A model generated the notes under the pieces. It was given only the letters and a program-made list of their open reading frames with translations. It searched no databases and was not told where the DNA came from. Positions 15,262 to 23,308 of a DNA stretch of 29,009 bases are shown piece after piece. The DNA lies in IMG/VR virus record IMGVR_UViG_3300020723_000019, positions 1-29,009 of that record; one strand, given 5' to 3'. Every line of letters starts with the position of its first letter. Within the stretch, counting starts at the first letter, position 1. Source of the stretch: a virus. The position numbers and the translations under genes are program-made.

Positions 15262-15834
15262 ATGAACAAGGACATCAAGTACAAGATAATTCATGGAACG
15301 AGGTGCACCGTCACGGGCACGAAAAACGGGGTAGAGATCGACATGTGTGTCGGAGCAAAGCAACGATTCAAAGGGAAGAACTACATCGAAGCCGAGCAGC
15401 AGATGTGGAACTGGATGCGCCATAAGCCAGGAAAGAAAGGCGGAGGACAAGAGATTGAGGATGAAACACGAAAAGCCCTCAGCGCTCTTGATATGCCGAA
15501 AGAACACATCAGAGTAAGTGACGGATATGCCAGGCAGCACCCGATATACCGATCAAGCTGGACAGTGAGGCGGAGCCTAGGCCACACCCAAAAAATCTAC
15601 TTCGGCACATACCGGAACGAGCACGCAGCGAAGGCAGCGAGCATCCGCCTGTGTGAGCTGATAAATGAAGAGGTTGATAAGCGCCACTTTGTCCGCAAAA
15701 CAACACCCCACGAAGGGTTACTATTTAAGAAACCAAACCCGAGAAGAAGGCGATACACACCACAAAGCCAGCAGAGTATCGCCGGAAAAACAGTGGACGG
15801 ACAAACGATAGCGAAGCAGACCTGGGAGCCATGA
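15262..15834 (+). CDS. AP2-like DNA-binding domain protein
   Basis: A 190-residue basic protein. Residues about 100-145 read as an AP2/integrase-type domain: SSWTVRRSLGHTQKIYFGTY followed by a helix NEHAAKAASIRLCEL, the three-strand-plus-helix pattern. Phage AP2 domains are often joined to HNH nucleases, but no HNH core is visible here, so a DNA-binding or regulatory role is likelier. It sits at the junction of early and late regions, where a late-gene activator would be expected; that is inference. The start at 15262 follows GAGCCGAG; 15220 and 15145 are alternatives. Bases 15685-15701 are repeated exactly at 20463-20479. Confidence 0.65.
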   Translation: MNKDIKYKIIHGTRCTVTGTKNGVEIDMCVGAKQRFKGKNYIEAEQQMWNWMRHKPGKKGGGQEIEDETRKALSALDMPKEHIRVSDGYARQHPIYRSSWTVRRSLGHTQKIYFGTYRNEHAAKAASIRLCELINEEVDKRHFVRKTTPHEGLLFKKPNPRRRRYTPQSQQSIAGKTVDGQTIAKQTWEP

Positions 15835-15846
15835 ACGACACCAACA

Positions 15847-15960
15847 ATGAAGCTATGTAGGAAATGCCACGACAAATACGGAGACAGATGGCAGTACAAA
15901 GAGCTGCTCCAGGCGACACACGAAGGAGTAATTCAGGGCTGGGGAATTCCGGCAAATTGA
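15847..15960 (+). CDS. Very small CxxC protein
   Basis: A 37-residue reading frame starting with CRKCHDKYGDRW: a CxxCH pair that could bind zinc or another metal. There is no clear Shine-Dalgarno. It fits exactly between the AP2-like gene and the small terminase gene. Possibly real, but too short to be sure. Confidence 0.4.
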   Translation: MKLCRKCHDKYGDRWQYKELLQATHEGVIQGWGIPAN

Positions 15961-15967
15961 TAAGAGG

Positions 15968-16375
15968 ATGATTAGAGGAATGGCAAATAACAAGAATCTA
16001 AGACCAGCCAAAAACGGCGAAGTCAGGAATCCGAAAGGTAAACCAAAAGGCATCCTGAATGCCGCCACAATTGCACGCCGATGGGCAGAGACTGATCAGA
16101 CCACAAAGAACCCTCTAACAGGCCAGGATGAGAGGCTTACCCAGGCTGACCTAATGACACTAGCTCAGATTAAAAACGCCAAGGCGGGCGCCCTGAGCGC
16201 ATACCGGGAGATCATGGACAGGGCATACGGAAAGGTTGCGGACATTTCACAAGTATCCATCGATGCCAATGTGCAAACCGAGGATAACGATATCAAAGGC
16301 ATGACACGAGCAGAACTCAGAGTCTACGCAAAAAAGAAGTACGGTCTAGACCCTGATACTCTCTTTGCAAAATGA
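15968..16375 (+). CDS. Terminase small-subunit-like protein (DUF5681-type)
   Basis: A 135-residue protein. The N-terminal NGEVRNPKGKPKG motif is the DUF5681 signature, found in proteins coded just before large terminases. A helical middle (ADLMTLAQIKNAKAGALSAY) and a C-terminal helix (RAELRVYAKKKYGLD) follow. It overlaps the large terminase by 4 bases. Recognition of packaging sites is the likely role. ATG at 15980 is an alternative start, with MANNKNLRPA as N-terminus. Confidence 0.75.
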   Translation: MIRGMANNKNLRPAKNGEVRNPKGKPKGILNAATIARRWAETDQTTKNPLTGQDERLTQADLMTLAQIKNAKAGALSAYREIMDRAYGKVADISQVSIDANVQTEDNDIKGMTRAELRVYAKKKYGLDPDTLFAK

Positions 16376-17838
16376 GATACCCGAAAGTAACCACATTCAA
16401 CATCGACCAGATTAAGGCGGAATTCGACCTCGCGGAGAAACGTGAGGATTTCTGGGAGTACCGCAAAGCCATGAACCCAGGGATGAAAGAGGGCTGGTTC
16501 CAGGAACGAATCGCAGACGAACTCCAGGAATTCTATAGAGCCTTTGCAGCAGGCGAGCGGCCCAGGCTTCTCATAGCGACACCACCACAACACGGGAAGA
16601 GCCTGAGCGCCATCGATTTCTTGTCATGGGTTGCCGGGAAGAAGCCAGACTGCAGGAGCATTTTCACAAGCTACTCCGACCGCCTCGGGACCAGAGCAAA
16701 CCTACGGCTTCAGCGACAATACGACAGCGATCAATATCAAGAGATTTTCCCGGGAACACGGATAGCCTCAGCACCCAGGGAGGGAATCAGAACGCGAGAA
16801 ATGCTGGAGTACATCGGGCATGATGGGTACTTTCGCAACACAACCACAGGCGGGCCAATAACGGGCGAAAGCCTCGACCTCAGCGTCGTAGACGATCCGG
16901 TCAAGAGCCGAGAGGAAGCCAACTCCCCCACCATGCGAGACAAACTGTGGGCCTGGTTCACAGATGACCTTTTCACACGATTCTCCGAGGATTCAGCGCT
17001 CCTGCTCATAATGACCAGGTGGCACATTGACGACATCGCAGGGCGACTGATTGATGCTGATCAAGGTTTCAAGGTCGTATCATTTCCTGCCATTGCAGAG
17101 GTCGATGATTTGGATGGCCACCGAAAAGCCGGAGAAGCGCTTTTCCCTGCGCACAAGAGCTTAGAGTTCTTGTACGAGCGGAAAAAAATAATGATCTCGA
17201 CCTCCTGGGAAGCGCTCTACCAGCAGAACCCGGTCGTGCAGGAAGGCGACATGATCAAAGCCGAAAGGCTCGCCATTGTGGACACCATACCGGGCGCCAT
17301 TAAAGAATCGGTCAGGTATTGGGATAAGGCAGGCACCGACGGCGGCGGCGCTTACACGGCAGGCGTATTGATGCACAAATTGACAGACGGCAAGTACAAT
17401 ATCTCCGACGTCATCCGAGGCCAATGGAGCGCAGGCAGAAGAGAGGCAATCATAAAGCAGACCGCAGAGGCAGACGGGAAAAATGTGCGCATCTGGATCG
17501 AGCAAGAGCCTGGTAGCGGAGGCAAGGAATCAGCAGAGAACACGCTCCTAAACCTGGCAGGCCACATAATACACGGAGAGAGAGTGACCGGCAGCAAGGA
17601 AGTGAGAGCGGAGCCATTCGCTGCCCAGGTCGAACACGGGAACGTCTCGATACTGAGAGCCGCTTGGACAAAGCCATTCATCGATGAGGCTCGGCTTTTC
17701 CCAAACGGCAAGTACAAAGACCAGATCGATGCAGCTGGCGGAGCTTTCAACAAACTCACGGTCGGAGCAAGGACGGACGGACTGCTCGAATTTTACAGGC
17801 AGGAAGCCGAAGCCTTGAGAGCAAAAAAGAAGCAGTAG
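16372..17838 (+). CDS. terL: Terminase large subunit
   Basis: A 488-residue packaging motor and nuclease. ATPase domain: Walker A ATPPQHGKS (69-77), Walker B LDLSVVDDP (168-176), and the coupling motif MTRWH (214-218). The nuclease domain is RNase H-like: Asp318 in YWDKAGTDGG, Glu377 in IWIEQEPGSGG, and the late Asp in DQIDAAGGAF. It pumps DNA into the prohead and cuts it. It begins the late virion operon, coupled to the small subunit, with the portal gene following. Confidence 0.95.
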   Translation: MRYPKVTTFNIDQIKAEFDLAEKREDFWEYRKAMNPGMKEGWFQERIADELQEFYRAFAAGERPRLLIATPPQHGKSLSAIDFLSWVAGKKPDCRSIFTSYSDRLGTRANLRLQRQYDSDQYQEIFPGTRIASAPREGIRTREMLEYIGHDGYFRNTTTGGPITGESLDLSVVDDPVKSREEANSPTMRDKLWAWFTDDLFTRFSEDSALLLIMTRWHIDDIAGRLIDADQGFKVVSFPAIAEVDDLDGHRKAGEALFPAHKSLEFLYERKKIMISTSWEALYQQNPVVQEGDMIKAERLAIVDTIPGAIKESVRYWDKAGTDGGGAYTAGVLMHKLTDGKYNISDVIRGQWSAGRREAIIKQTAEADGKNVRIWIEQEPGSGGKESAENTLLNLAGHIIHGERVTGSKEVRAEPFAAQVEHGNVSILRAAWTKPFIDEARLFPNGKYKDQIDAAGGAFNKLTVGARTDGLLEFYRQEAEALRAKKKQ

Positions 17839-17871
17839 AGCGGAATGGGGTAACAAAAAAAAGAGAACGCA

Positions 17872-18087
17872 ATGGAACTAAAGATCGGGGTAGACTACGT
17901 AGACGGATTCCAGAAAGTCCTGGTGATGAAATTCACAAGAGAGCCAGGGATCCAGAGCGGAAACGTCATCTATACAACCCAGGCAACAGAAGAGATTCTA
18001 AAAGAGCTTATCGACAACTACCAACTGACCGCAAAAAGGAAAGAAATACATGGACAACAACGCACTCAAGAGCACGATCAGCCCTGA
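17872..18087 (+). CDS. Small hypothetical protein between terminase and portal
   Basis: A 71-residue protein, probably alpha/beta (KIGVDYVDGFQKVLVMKF). It overlaps the portal start by 38 bases in a different frame. Not recognised. Small genes in this place occur in related phages, but without a known function. The long overlap leaves its last residues dual-coded. Confidence 0.5.
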   Translation: MELKIGVDYVDGFQKVLVMKFTREPGIQSGNVIYTTQATEEILKELIDNYQLTAKRKEIHGQQRTQEHDQP

Positions 18088-19591
18088 AGCACAACGCTCC
18101 GCAACAAAAGGCGGAGCATGGGGAAGAATAAAAGACGTAATGGGCCAATGGTTCGGGCCATTGGATCCACTCCCAGCAGTGGCACCGAAAGAGGTCGCCG
18201 GTCGGCAGTACGACTACCCGACAGCCGTCAATATTTGGCAGAACCCTCGGCAGCAGGAAAAAGTCTCCTTTGAGCAGCTTCGCGCGATAGCGGACAACCT
18301 CGACATCCTGCGCTTAGTCATCGAAACCCGCAAAGACCTGGTCTGCGGCCTGAAGTTTGAGATCGTCCCAAAAGAGCCGTACGCCGAGCCGGACGCCAGG
18401 TGCAAAAAGATACAGGCCTGCCTGGCATTGCCGGACGGAGAGAATCCCTGGAACGACTGGCTCCGGATGCTCCTCGAGGATTTGTTTGTAATTGACGCAC
18501 CCTGCGTCTATCCGCGCAAGACGATAGGAGGCGACCTGTACGCACTCGAGCCAGTAGACGGAGCCACGATCACGCGCAAGATCGATCAGGGAGGAAGAAC
18601 CCCGCTGCCGCCAGAGATAGCATACCAGCAGGTGCTCAAAGGACTGCCAGCAGTCAACTACACCCGCGATGAACTGATCTACAAACCGAGGAATAAGCGC
18701 ACCAACAAGCTCTACGGATACAGCCCGGTCGAACAAATCCTGATGACCGTCAACATTGCCCTACGCCGGCAGTTGAGCCAGCTGCAGTTTTACACAGAAG
18801 GCACCACGCCGGACAGCATCTACAGCGTCCCGGCAGATTGGAACCCTGACCAGATCAGGGAGTTCAAGGAATACTGGAACGAAACCCTCGAAGGTAACAC
18901 GGCAGAGCGCAGAAAAGCGCAATTCATCCCTGGAGGCGTGACAGCCATCAACACGAAAGAGGGATTGATCAAAGACGAATACGATGAATGGATCGCACGA
19001 ATCGTCTGCTACGCATTCAGCGTCCCAGCAAACGCTTTTATTAAGCAGCAGAACCGCGCCACAGCACAAACATCACTCGACCAGGCAGTAAGCGAAGGGC
19101 TGATGCCAATCCTCGATTGGGTAGCCTCCCTGGTCGAAGTGATCATCATCAAGTGCTTCGGATGCACCGACCTGCAGCTCAAGTGGATCGACAGCAAGGA
19201 TCCCGACATGGCGCAGGAAGCCACGATCAAACTGCAGAACGCACAGGCAGACCAGATCGACATCAACACAGGCGTGCTCGACATCAATGAAGCCAGAATA
19301 AACAGAGGGCTCGATTCCCTATCACCGGCAGAGATCGAAAAGCGGAAACCCGCGCCGCCGCCACAACTCGCAGCATGCGCAACGGACAATGGAGCGAAGC
19401 CTGCGCCGGATGAGAAGCAAAAGCCAGACGCCACGATCAAGGAGCCAGCTCAGAAGTTAGGTAAATCCACCGATGGAAGCGCCAAAAACAGAGAAAAAGC
19501 CCCGGTAAATTTACCAGGAATCGATGCCCTTCAAAAAAAAAAGGCCAGACTACACTCGCACCCCTTGACCGTGACCGGCCCGCGATACTGA
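18050..19591 (+). CDS. Portal protein
   Basis: A 513-residue portal, the dodecameric ring through which DNA enters the head. It has the family's order: an N-terminal helical part with LDILRLVIETRKDLVCGLKF, the LYGYSPVEQILMTVNIALRR stem region, QFIPGGVT, and FSVPANAFIKQQNRATAQTS. A charged Pro-rich tail (residues about 425-500) ends in an A-rich slippery stretch at 19533-19542. In the zero frame it stops at 19589-19591. A -1 shift at 19537-19543 would give a 767-residue portal-MuF fusion. Confidence 0.9.
   Translation: MDNNALKSTISPEAQRSATKGGAWGRIKDVMGQWFGPLDPLPAVAPKEVAGRQYDYPTAVNIWQNPRQQEKVSFEQLRAIADNLDILRLVIETRKDLVCGLKFEIVPKEPYAEPDARCKKIQACLALPDGENPWNDWLRMLLEDLFVIDAPCVYPRKTIGGDLYALEPVDGATITRKIDQGGRTPLPPEIAYQQVLKGLPAVNYTRDELIYKPRNKRTNKLYGYSPVEQILMTVNIALRRQLSQLQFYTEGTTPDSIYSVPADWNPDQIREFKEYWNETLEGNTAERRKAQFIPGGVTAINTKEGLIKDEYDEWIARIVCYAFSVPANAFIKQQNRATAQTSLDQAVSEGLMPILDWVASLVEVIIIKCFGCTDLQLKWIDSKDPDMAQEATIKLQNAQADQIDINTGVLDINEARINRGLDSLSPAEIEKRKPAPPPQLAACATDNGAKPAPDEKQKPDATIKEPAQKLGKSTDGSAKNREKAPVNLPGIDALQKKKARLHSHPLTVTGPRY
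19537..19543 (+). promoter_or_regulatory. Candidate -1 frameshift site (A AAA AAG) at the portal end
   Basis: In the portal frame the codons are CAA AAA AAA AAG, so A AAA AAG lies exactly in the register of the classical dnaX-type heptamer. After a -1 shift reading continues at GGC (19543) into the MuF-type gene. AGGA at 19516-19519 is an upstream Shine-Dalgarno-like element but farther away than in dnaX. I see no strong stem-loop just downstream. Confidence 0.6.
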
Positions 19592-20352
19592 AACTCGAAG
19601 CTGGCTTGAAGAACTTTGTCGAAGGATACCTGAAGAAGAAAGGGAAAGTGATAGCCAAACAGGTCGTAGAGCTTTACACCGCGATCGGCAAAGCAGACAC
19701 CACGGATGATGATCAGGCAGACAAACTAATCAGCCAGGTCGATATCGACTTTGCCGACCTGGTGCCAGACCTTATAGACCAACTCTCCGGGATAGCCAAA
19801 GAAGGGGTAAAGGCGGGCGCTGTTCAAATATCCCTTACCGAGACGAACGCAACTAACCTGGCGAACGAAAGAGCAGAGGAATGGGCAGCAGACCGCGCCG
19901 CCGAACTGGTCGGCATGAAGTGGATCGACGGGGAGTTGGTGGTTAATCCAAATGCAGAGTGGAGTATCGCCGAATCTACCAGAGACATGATCTATAAAGA
20001 CGTTGAGGGGGCAATTTCGGATGGCTGGAGTAACCAGAAATTGAGAGACTCAGTCATTGAGAATACCGGTTTTTCCAAAGAACGCGCCATGATGATTGCC
20101 CGGACAGAAACAGCGATTGCGGACACCCAGGGCAACAAAGCCGCGTATCTCGAAGCAAAAGGCGCAGGATTGGACGTGAAATGGCAGTGGATGACCGCAG
20201 GTGATGATCTGGTTTCTGAGGAGTGCGAGATGAATGATCAAGCTATCGCAGAGATAGGAGAGGCATTTCCGAGCGGGGCAACGGAGCCACCGCAACATCC
20301 TAATTGCCGCTGTGTTTGCGCTCCGCGTGTAGGATCAGCCGTCGAAGAGTAG
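19543..20352 (+). CDS. MuF-like minor head protein, likely made by frameshift from portal
   Basis: Matches phage Mu gpF-like minor head / head-morphogenesis proteins: the C-terminal domain contains GWSNQKLRDSVIENTGFSKE, ERAMMIARTETAIADTQG, and the terminal HPNCRC. The family's N-terminal segment (LDRDRPAILKLEAGLKNF) is coded before the only possible start, a TTG at 19606 with no Shine-Dalgarno; the next ATG is about 100 codons on. The frame is open from 19465 and joins the portal through the slippery site at 19537-19543. A terminator follows at 20371. Confidence 0.85.
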   Translation, partial: GQTTLAPLDRDRPAILKLEAGLKNFVEGYLKKKGKVIAKQVVELYTAIGKADTTDDDQADKLISQVDIDFADLVPDLIDQLSGIAKEGVKAGAVQISLTETNATNLANERAEEWAADRAAELVGMKWIDGELVVNPNAEWSIAESTRDMIYKDVEGAISDGWSNQKLRDSVIENTGFSKERAMMIARTETAIADTQGNKAAYLEAKGAGLDVKWQWMTAGDDLVSEECEMNDQAIAEIGEAFPSGATEPPQHPNCRCVCAPRVGSAVEE

Positions 20353-20370
20353 ATACCCATACCAACAATC

Positions 20371-20394
20371 AGCCCTGCGTAGTCGGGGCTTTTT
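20371..20394 (+). terminator. Hairpin terminator after the MuF-like gene
   Basis: AGCCC (20371-20375) pairs with GGGCT (20386-20390), extended inward by a wobble, and five T follow (20390-20394). It lies 18 bases after the stop. It should cut or reduce transcription between portal/MuF and the protease/capsid genes. Confidence 0.65.
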
Positions 20395-20422
20395 ATTACG
20401 CTACTTTTAACAAACTATTTTT
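20394..20422 (+). repeat. Copy 2 of the 29-bp dispersed repeat; rest of 20423-20546 non-coding
   Basis: Matches 1529-1557 at 27 of 29 bases and starts at the last T of the terminator. Downstream, 20463-20479 repeats a 17-base segment of the AP2-like gene (15685-15701) exactly. The remaining bases up to the protease start show no gene and no clear promoter. Confidence 0.5.
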
Positions 20423-20546
20423 TTATTCCAACAGAATCACCACACCCCGCAATACCTCCGCTCACTTTGTCCGCAAAACGCGCACTCGTCCCGGGTAGAT
20501 TTTAAGAAAAGGTCAGAAAACCACTTAAAAGAAACCCAAGAATCAT

Positions 20547-21701
20547 ATGAAATTTTATGGAGCGATCACCAAGACGGAAGAGATGGATGACGGCACTATC
20601 AAAGTATGGGGAACTGCATCATCCGAAGCCATCGATTCCGACGGAGAGATAATCACAGCGGAGGCCATGAAAGCCGCCATTCCTGATTACATGAAATTCG
20701 GAGGAACTGGCGCCGTCAGGGAAATGCACAAAGCGGCAGCTGCCGGTACAACTTTTGAGATTGAAGTGCTGGATGACGGCACGACAAGTATAGGGACACA
20801 CATCGTCGATCCTGTCGCAGTCAAGAAAGTTAAAACCGGAGTTTACAAAGGCTTCAGCATAGGCGGCAAAGTTACCAGCAGAGACGAACTCAAAAAGACA
20901 ACTGTGACCGGCCTGAAGCTGGTGGAGATTTCCCTGGTTGATAGACCAGCAAACCAAGACGCGATTTTTTCTCTGGTGAAGTTTGAGGAAGGCGAAGAAC
21001 ACGACATCAAGAAATACGCAGGCGAGCAGATTTATGACGCATCACAAGCTCTTGAGGCCCTCAGAGCTGTCTTTTATCTCTACAGCAAAGAACTATCAGA
21101 GACCGTAGAGAATCCCGATCAAGTGGAGGCTTTGAAATCCGTGATAGATAACCTCAAGGCATTTATTGCATCTGAGATCAAAGAGCCGGACAATAGCGCA
21201 GATGCCGGCTTTATCGCCTACGCCGCCACTACCGACGACCTCCACAAAGCAGGCGCCGAGATCAGCGCGAAGAACAAAAAGACCGCGCAGGCGATCCATG
21301 ACCACGCCGTGAGCTTGGGCGCTTCTTGCACTCCGGACGCAGAGAAAGCCGAAGGAAGCGATGACCTGCAGAAAGTACAGCCCGAGCGGGACGATTTACA
21401 GAAAGCCTACGACACCCACACCGCAGCCCTGGAGTCAATCAGCAAGGCATGTGGCGAAGCGGGATGCATCGAGGGAGGATTAATCCCCGACTTCATCAAG
21501 GGCCTGAAGGAAGAACTCGACACGATCAAAGCAAAACCAGCACCAGCGAAAGCGGTCCTGAGCACCATCGCGATCGGCAAAACCGCAGATAGCGTAGGCT
21601 CAGACCTCACGCAATACGATGACTGCGTAGTGAAAAACGCCGACGGGACGGTGAACGAAGCCGCAAGCCTTATGAAAGCAACCCGCAGAGGGCTGGCATA
21701 A
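20547..21701 (+). CDS. Prohead protease (XkdF-like) with C-terminal scaffold-like region
   Basis: A 384-residue protein. Residues about 1-140 are the serine protease: His61 (VREMHK), Ser104 (YKGFSIGG) and the conserved VEISLVDRPAN (126-136). Residues about 150-370 are charged and helical, with repeats such as DDLQKVQPERDDLQKAY, as in protease-scaffold fusions. It should shape and then mature the prohead around the capsid protein encoded next. The start lacks a clear Shine-Dalgarno. Confidence 0.85.
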   Translation: MKFYGAITKTEEMDDGTIKVWGTASSEAIDSDGEIITAEAMKAAIPDYMKFGGTGAVREMHKAAAAGTTFEIEVLDDGTTSIGTHIVDPVAVKKVKTGVYKGFSIGGKVTSRDELKKTTVTGLKLVEISLVDRPANQDAIFSLVKFEEGEEHDIKKYAGEQIYDASQALEALRAVFYLYSKELSETVENPDQVEALKSVIDNLKAFIASEIKEPDNSADAGFIAYAATTDDLHKAGAEISAKNKKTAQAIHDHAVSLGASCTPDAEKAEGSDDLQKVQPERDDLQKAYDTHTAALESISKACGEAGCIEGGLIPDFIKGLKEELDTIKAKPAPAKAVLSTIAIGKTADSVGSDLTQYDDCVVKNADGTVNEAASLMKATRRGLA

Positions 21702-21730
21702 AAAACAACAAATCTAAACCAAACAAAGCG

Positions 21731-23257
21731 ATGAACGGAAGAATGATCAAAGACACCCTGGATCTTATCAAGACCTCCAGGACTCAGCCGGACAACATCA
21801 TCAAGGCGTACACTCAGCCAGGCTCTGCAACCACCGGCATGCAGGCGTATAACCTCCAGGCTCCATCGTTGAAGCTGTACCCGGTACTTACCCCTTTCAG
21901 GAACACGATTCCCAGGGTAGGCGGCGGTTACGCAATTCAGGCGAACTGGAAAGCATTTACAGGCATCAACACCGCCGGTACCCGCGGGTCTTTACAGGAA
22001 GGCAAAAGAGGCGGCGTGATCAGCACTTCACAGAACGAATACCTCGCAGCCTTTAAAGCCCTCGGCATCGAGCAGAGTATGACATTCGAATCCGGCTACG
22101 CAGCCCAGGAGTATGAAGATCTGAAATCCCTCAGTGCGATCCAGGCTCTGCAGGCTTTGATGATCGCCGAAGAGCGCACCATCCTGGGAGGCAACGCCAC
22201 AGGCATCACCCTCGGTACAACAGCGACACCAACCCTGGTTCTGGGATCAAACGGATCAGGATCACTGACCAACGCCACTACTTATAGCGTCATCGCCGTA
22301 GCGCTCACGCTGCAGGCATACCTTGACCTCGCAGGAGCAAACAACGGCGCAATCGGCCAGAGCTTCGTCGCATCAACCGCAGCTGTCCAAGGCCAGGTAA
22401 CGCGTGCTAATGCTGACGGGACAACGACCGCCTACAACTCCGGGACCGGTCAAAAATCGGCAAACGCAACAATCCTAACAACCGGCGCAAACCAGAGCAT
22501 CCAGGCCTCCGTAACCGCGCAGGCTGGAGCAGCAGGATACGCATGGTTTATCGGATTGGCAGGCTCTGAAAAGCTGGCCTACGTTTCCACCATCAACAGC
22601 GTAGTTCTTTATGGCGCACCAGGCTCTGGGCAGCTTGCCTCAGCACTGACCGCAGCGGATTTCTCGCTTAACCCCCTCGACTTTGACGGCCTATTTGCAC
22701 AAGCGCTCAAGAGCGGATCAGGAGCATACGTCGCAATTCAGCCAACCGGCACCGTAGGCGTAGGCACACCGCTGACATCAGATGGCGCAGGCGGAATCGC
22801 CGAGTTCAATACCGCCTTTGATTATTTCTGGAGCATGTACCGACTAAGCCCTACTCGGATATACGTGTCCTCCCAGGAGAACAACAACATCTCCAAGAAG
22901 ATCGTCGCCAACGGAGGCGTCCCACTTCTTCGAGAAGTTATCAGCGCCGATGCACAGGGCCAGCTCAGGAGCGGATTCAACGTGACCAGCGTCATGAACC
23001 GCGCGATGAACGTCGATGTACCGATCACCGTACACCCGAACATGACGCCAGGCACGATCCTGTTCTACACCGACTCGCTGCCTTACCCGCTACCGAGCAT
23101 GAACGCGATAATCCGAATCCTTACCCGCCAGGATTACTACCAGGTGGAATGGCCAGTGGTTACCCGTCAGTACAACTTCGGAGTTTACGCGGACGAGGTG
23201 CTCCAGCATTACGCACCATTCTCGATGGGCGTTATCAGCAACATCGCCAACGGATAA
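21731..23257 (+). CDS. Major capsid protein with inserted domain
   Basis: A 508-residue HK97-fold-type capsid protein. The flanking parts (residues 1-155 and 310-508) hold typical stretches: PRVGGGYAIQANWKAFTGIN, EERTILGG, FDYFWSMYRLSP, NVDVPITVHPNMTPGTILFY. Between them, residues about 156-310 form a Gly/Ser/Thr-rich beta insert (ATTYSVIAVALTLQAY, GAAGYAWFIGLAGSEKLAYV) resembling a fibronectin/Ig-like domain, probably exposed on the capsid. Placed straight after the protease, as expected. A-rich leader without Shine-Dalgarno. Confidence 0.9.
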   Translation: MNGRMIKDTLDLIKTSRTQPDNIIKAYTQPGSATTGMQAYNLQAPSLKLYPVLTPFRNTIPRVGGGYAIQANWKAFTGINTAGTRGSLQEGKRGGVISTSQNEYLAAFKALGIEQSMTFESGYAAQEYEDLKSLSAIQALQALMIAEERTILGGNATGITLGTTATPTLVLGSNGSGSLTNATTYSVIAVALTLQAYLDLAGANNGAIGQSFVASTAAVQGQVTRANADGTTTAYNSGTGQKSANATILTTGANQSIQASVTAQAGAAGYAWFIGLAGSEKLAYVSTINSVVLYGAPGSGQLASALTAADFSLNPLDFDGLFAQALKSGSGAYVAIQPTGTVGVGTPLTSDGAGGIAEFNTAFDYFWSMYRLSPTRIYVSSQENNNISKKIVANGGVPLLREVISADAQGQLRSGFNVTSVMNRAMNVDVPITVHPNMTPGTILFYTDSLPYPLPSMNAIIRILTRQDYYQVEWPVVTRQYNFGVYADEVLQHYAPFSMGVISNIANG

Positions 23258-23275
23258 AGCCAGCTTTCAGAAACC

Positions 23276-23302
23276 GCCCTGCTGAGAGGCAGGGCAAATT
23301 TT
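23276..23302 (+). terminator. Hairpin after the major capsid gene
   Basis: GCCCTGC (23276-23282), loop TGAGAG, GCAGGGC (23289-23295), then AAATTTT. A perfect 7-bp stem 18 bases after the stop. The T run is short and delayed, so it is probably a partial terminator that keeps capsid mRNA above downstream genes. It shares its loop with the terminator at 4340-4361. Confidence 0.6.
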
Positions 23303-23308
23303 ACAGAT

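Noticed and set aside
20304-20498. 64-residue frame overlapping the MuF-like gene end and the terminator
   Set aside because: It begins inside the MuF-like gene, crosses a terminator and the 29-bp repeat, and shows no domain; only its last residues (HFVRKT) echo the AP2-like gene.
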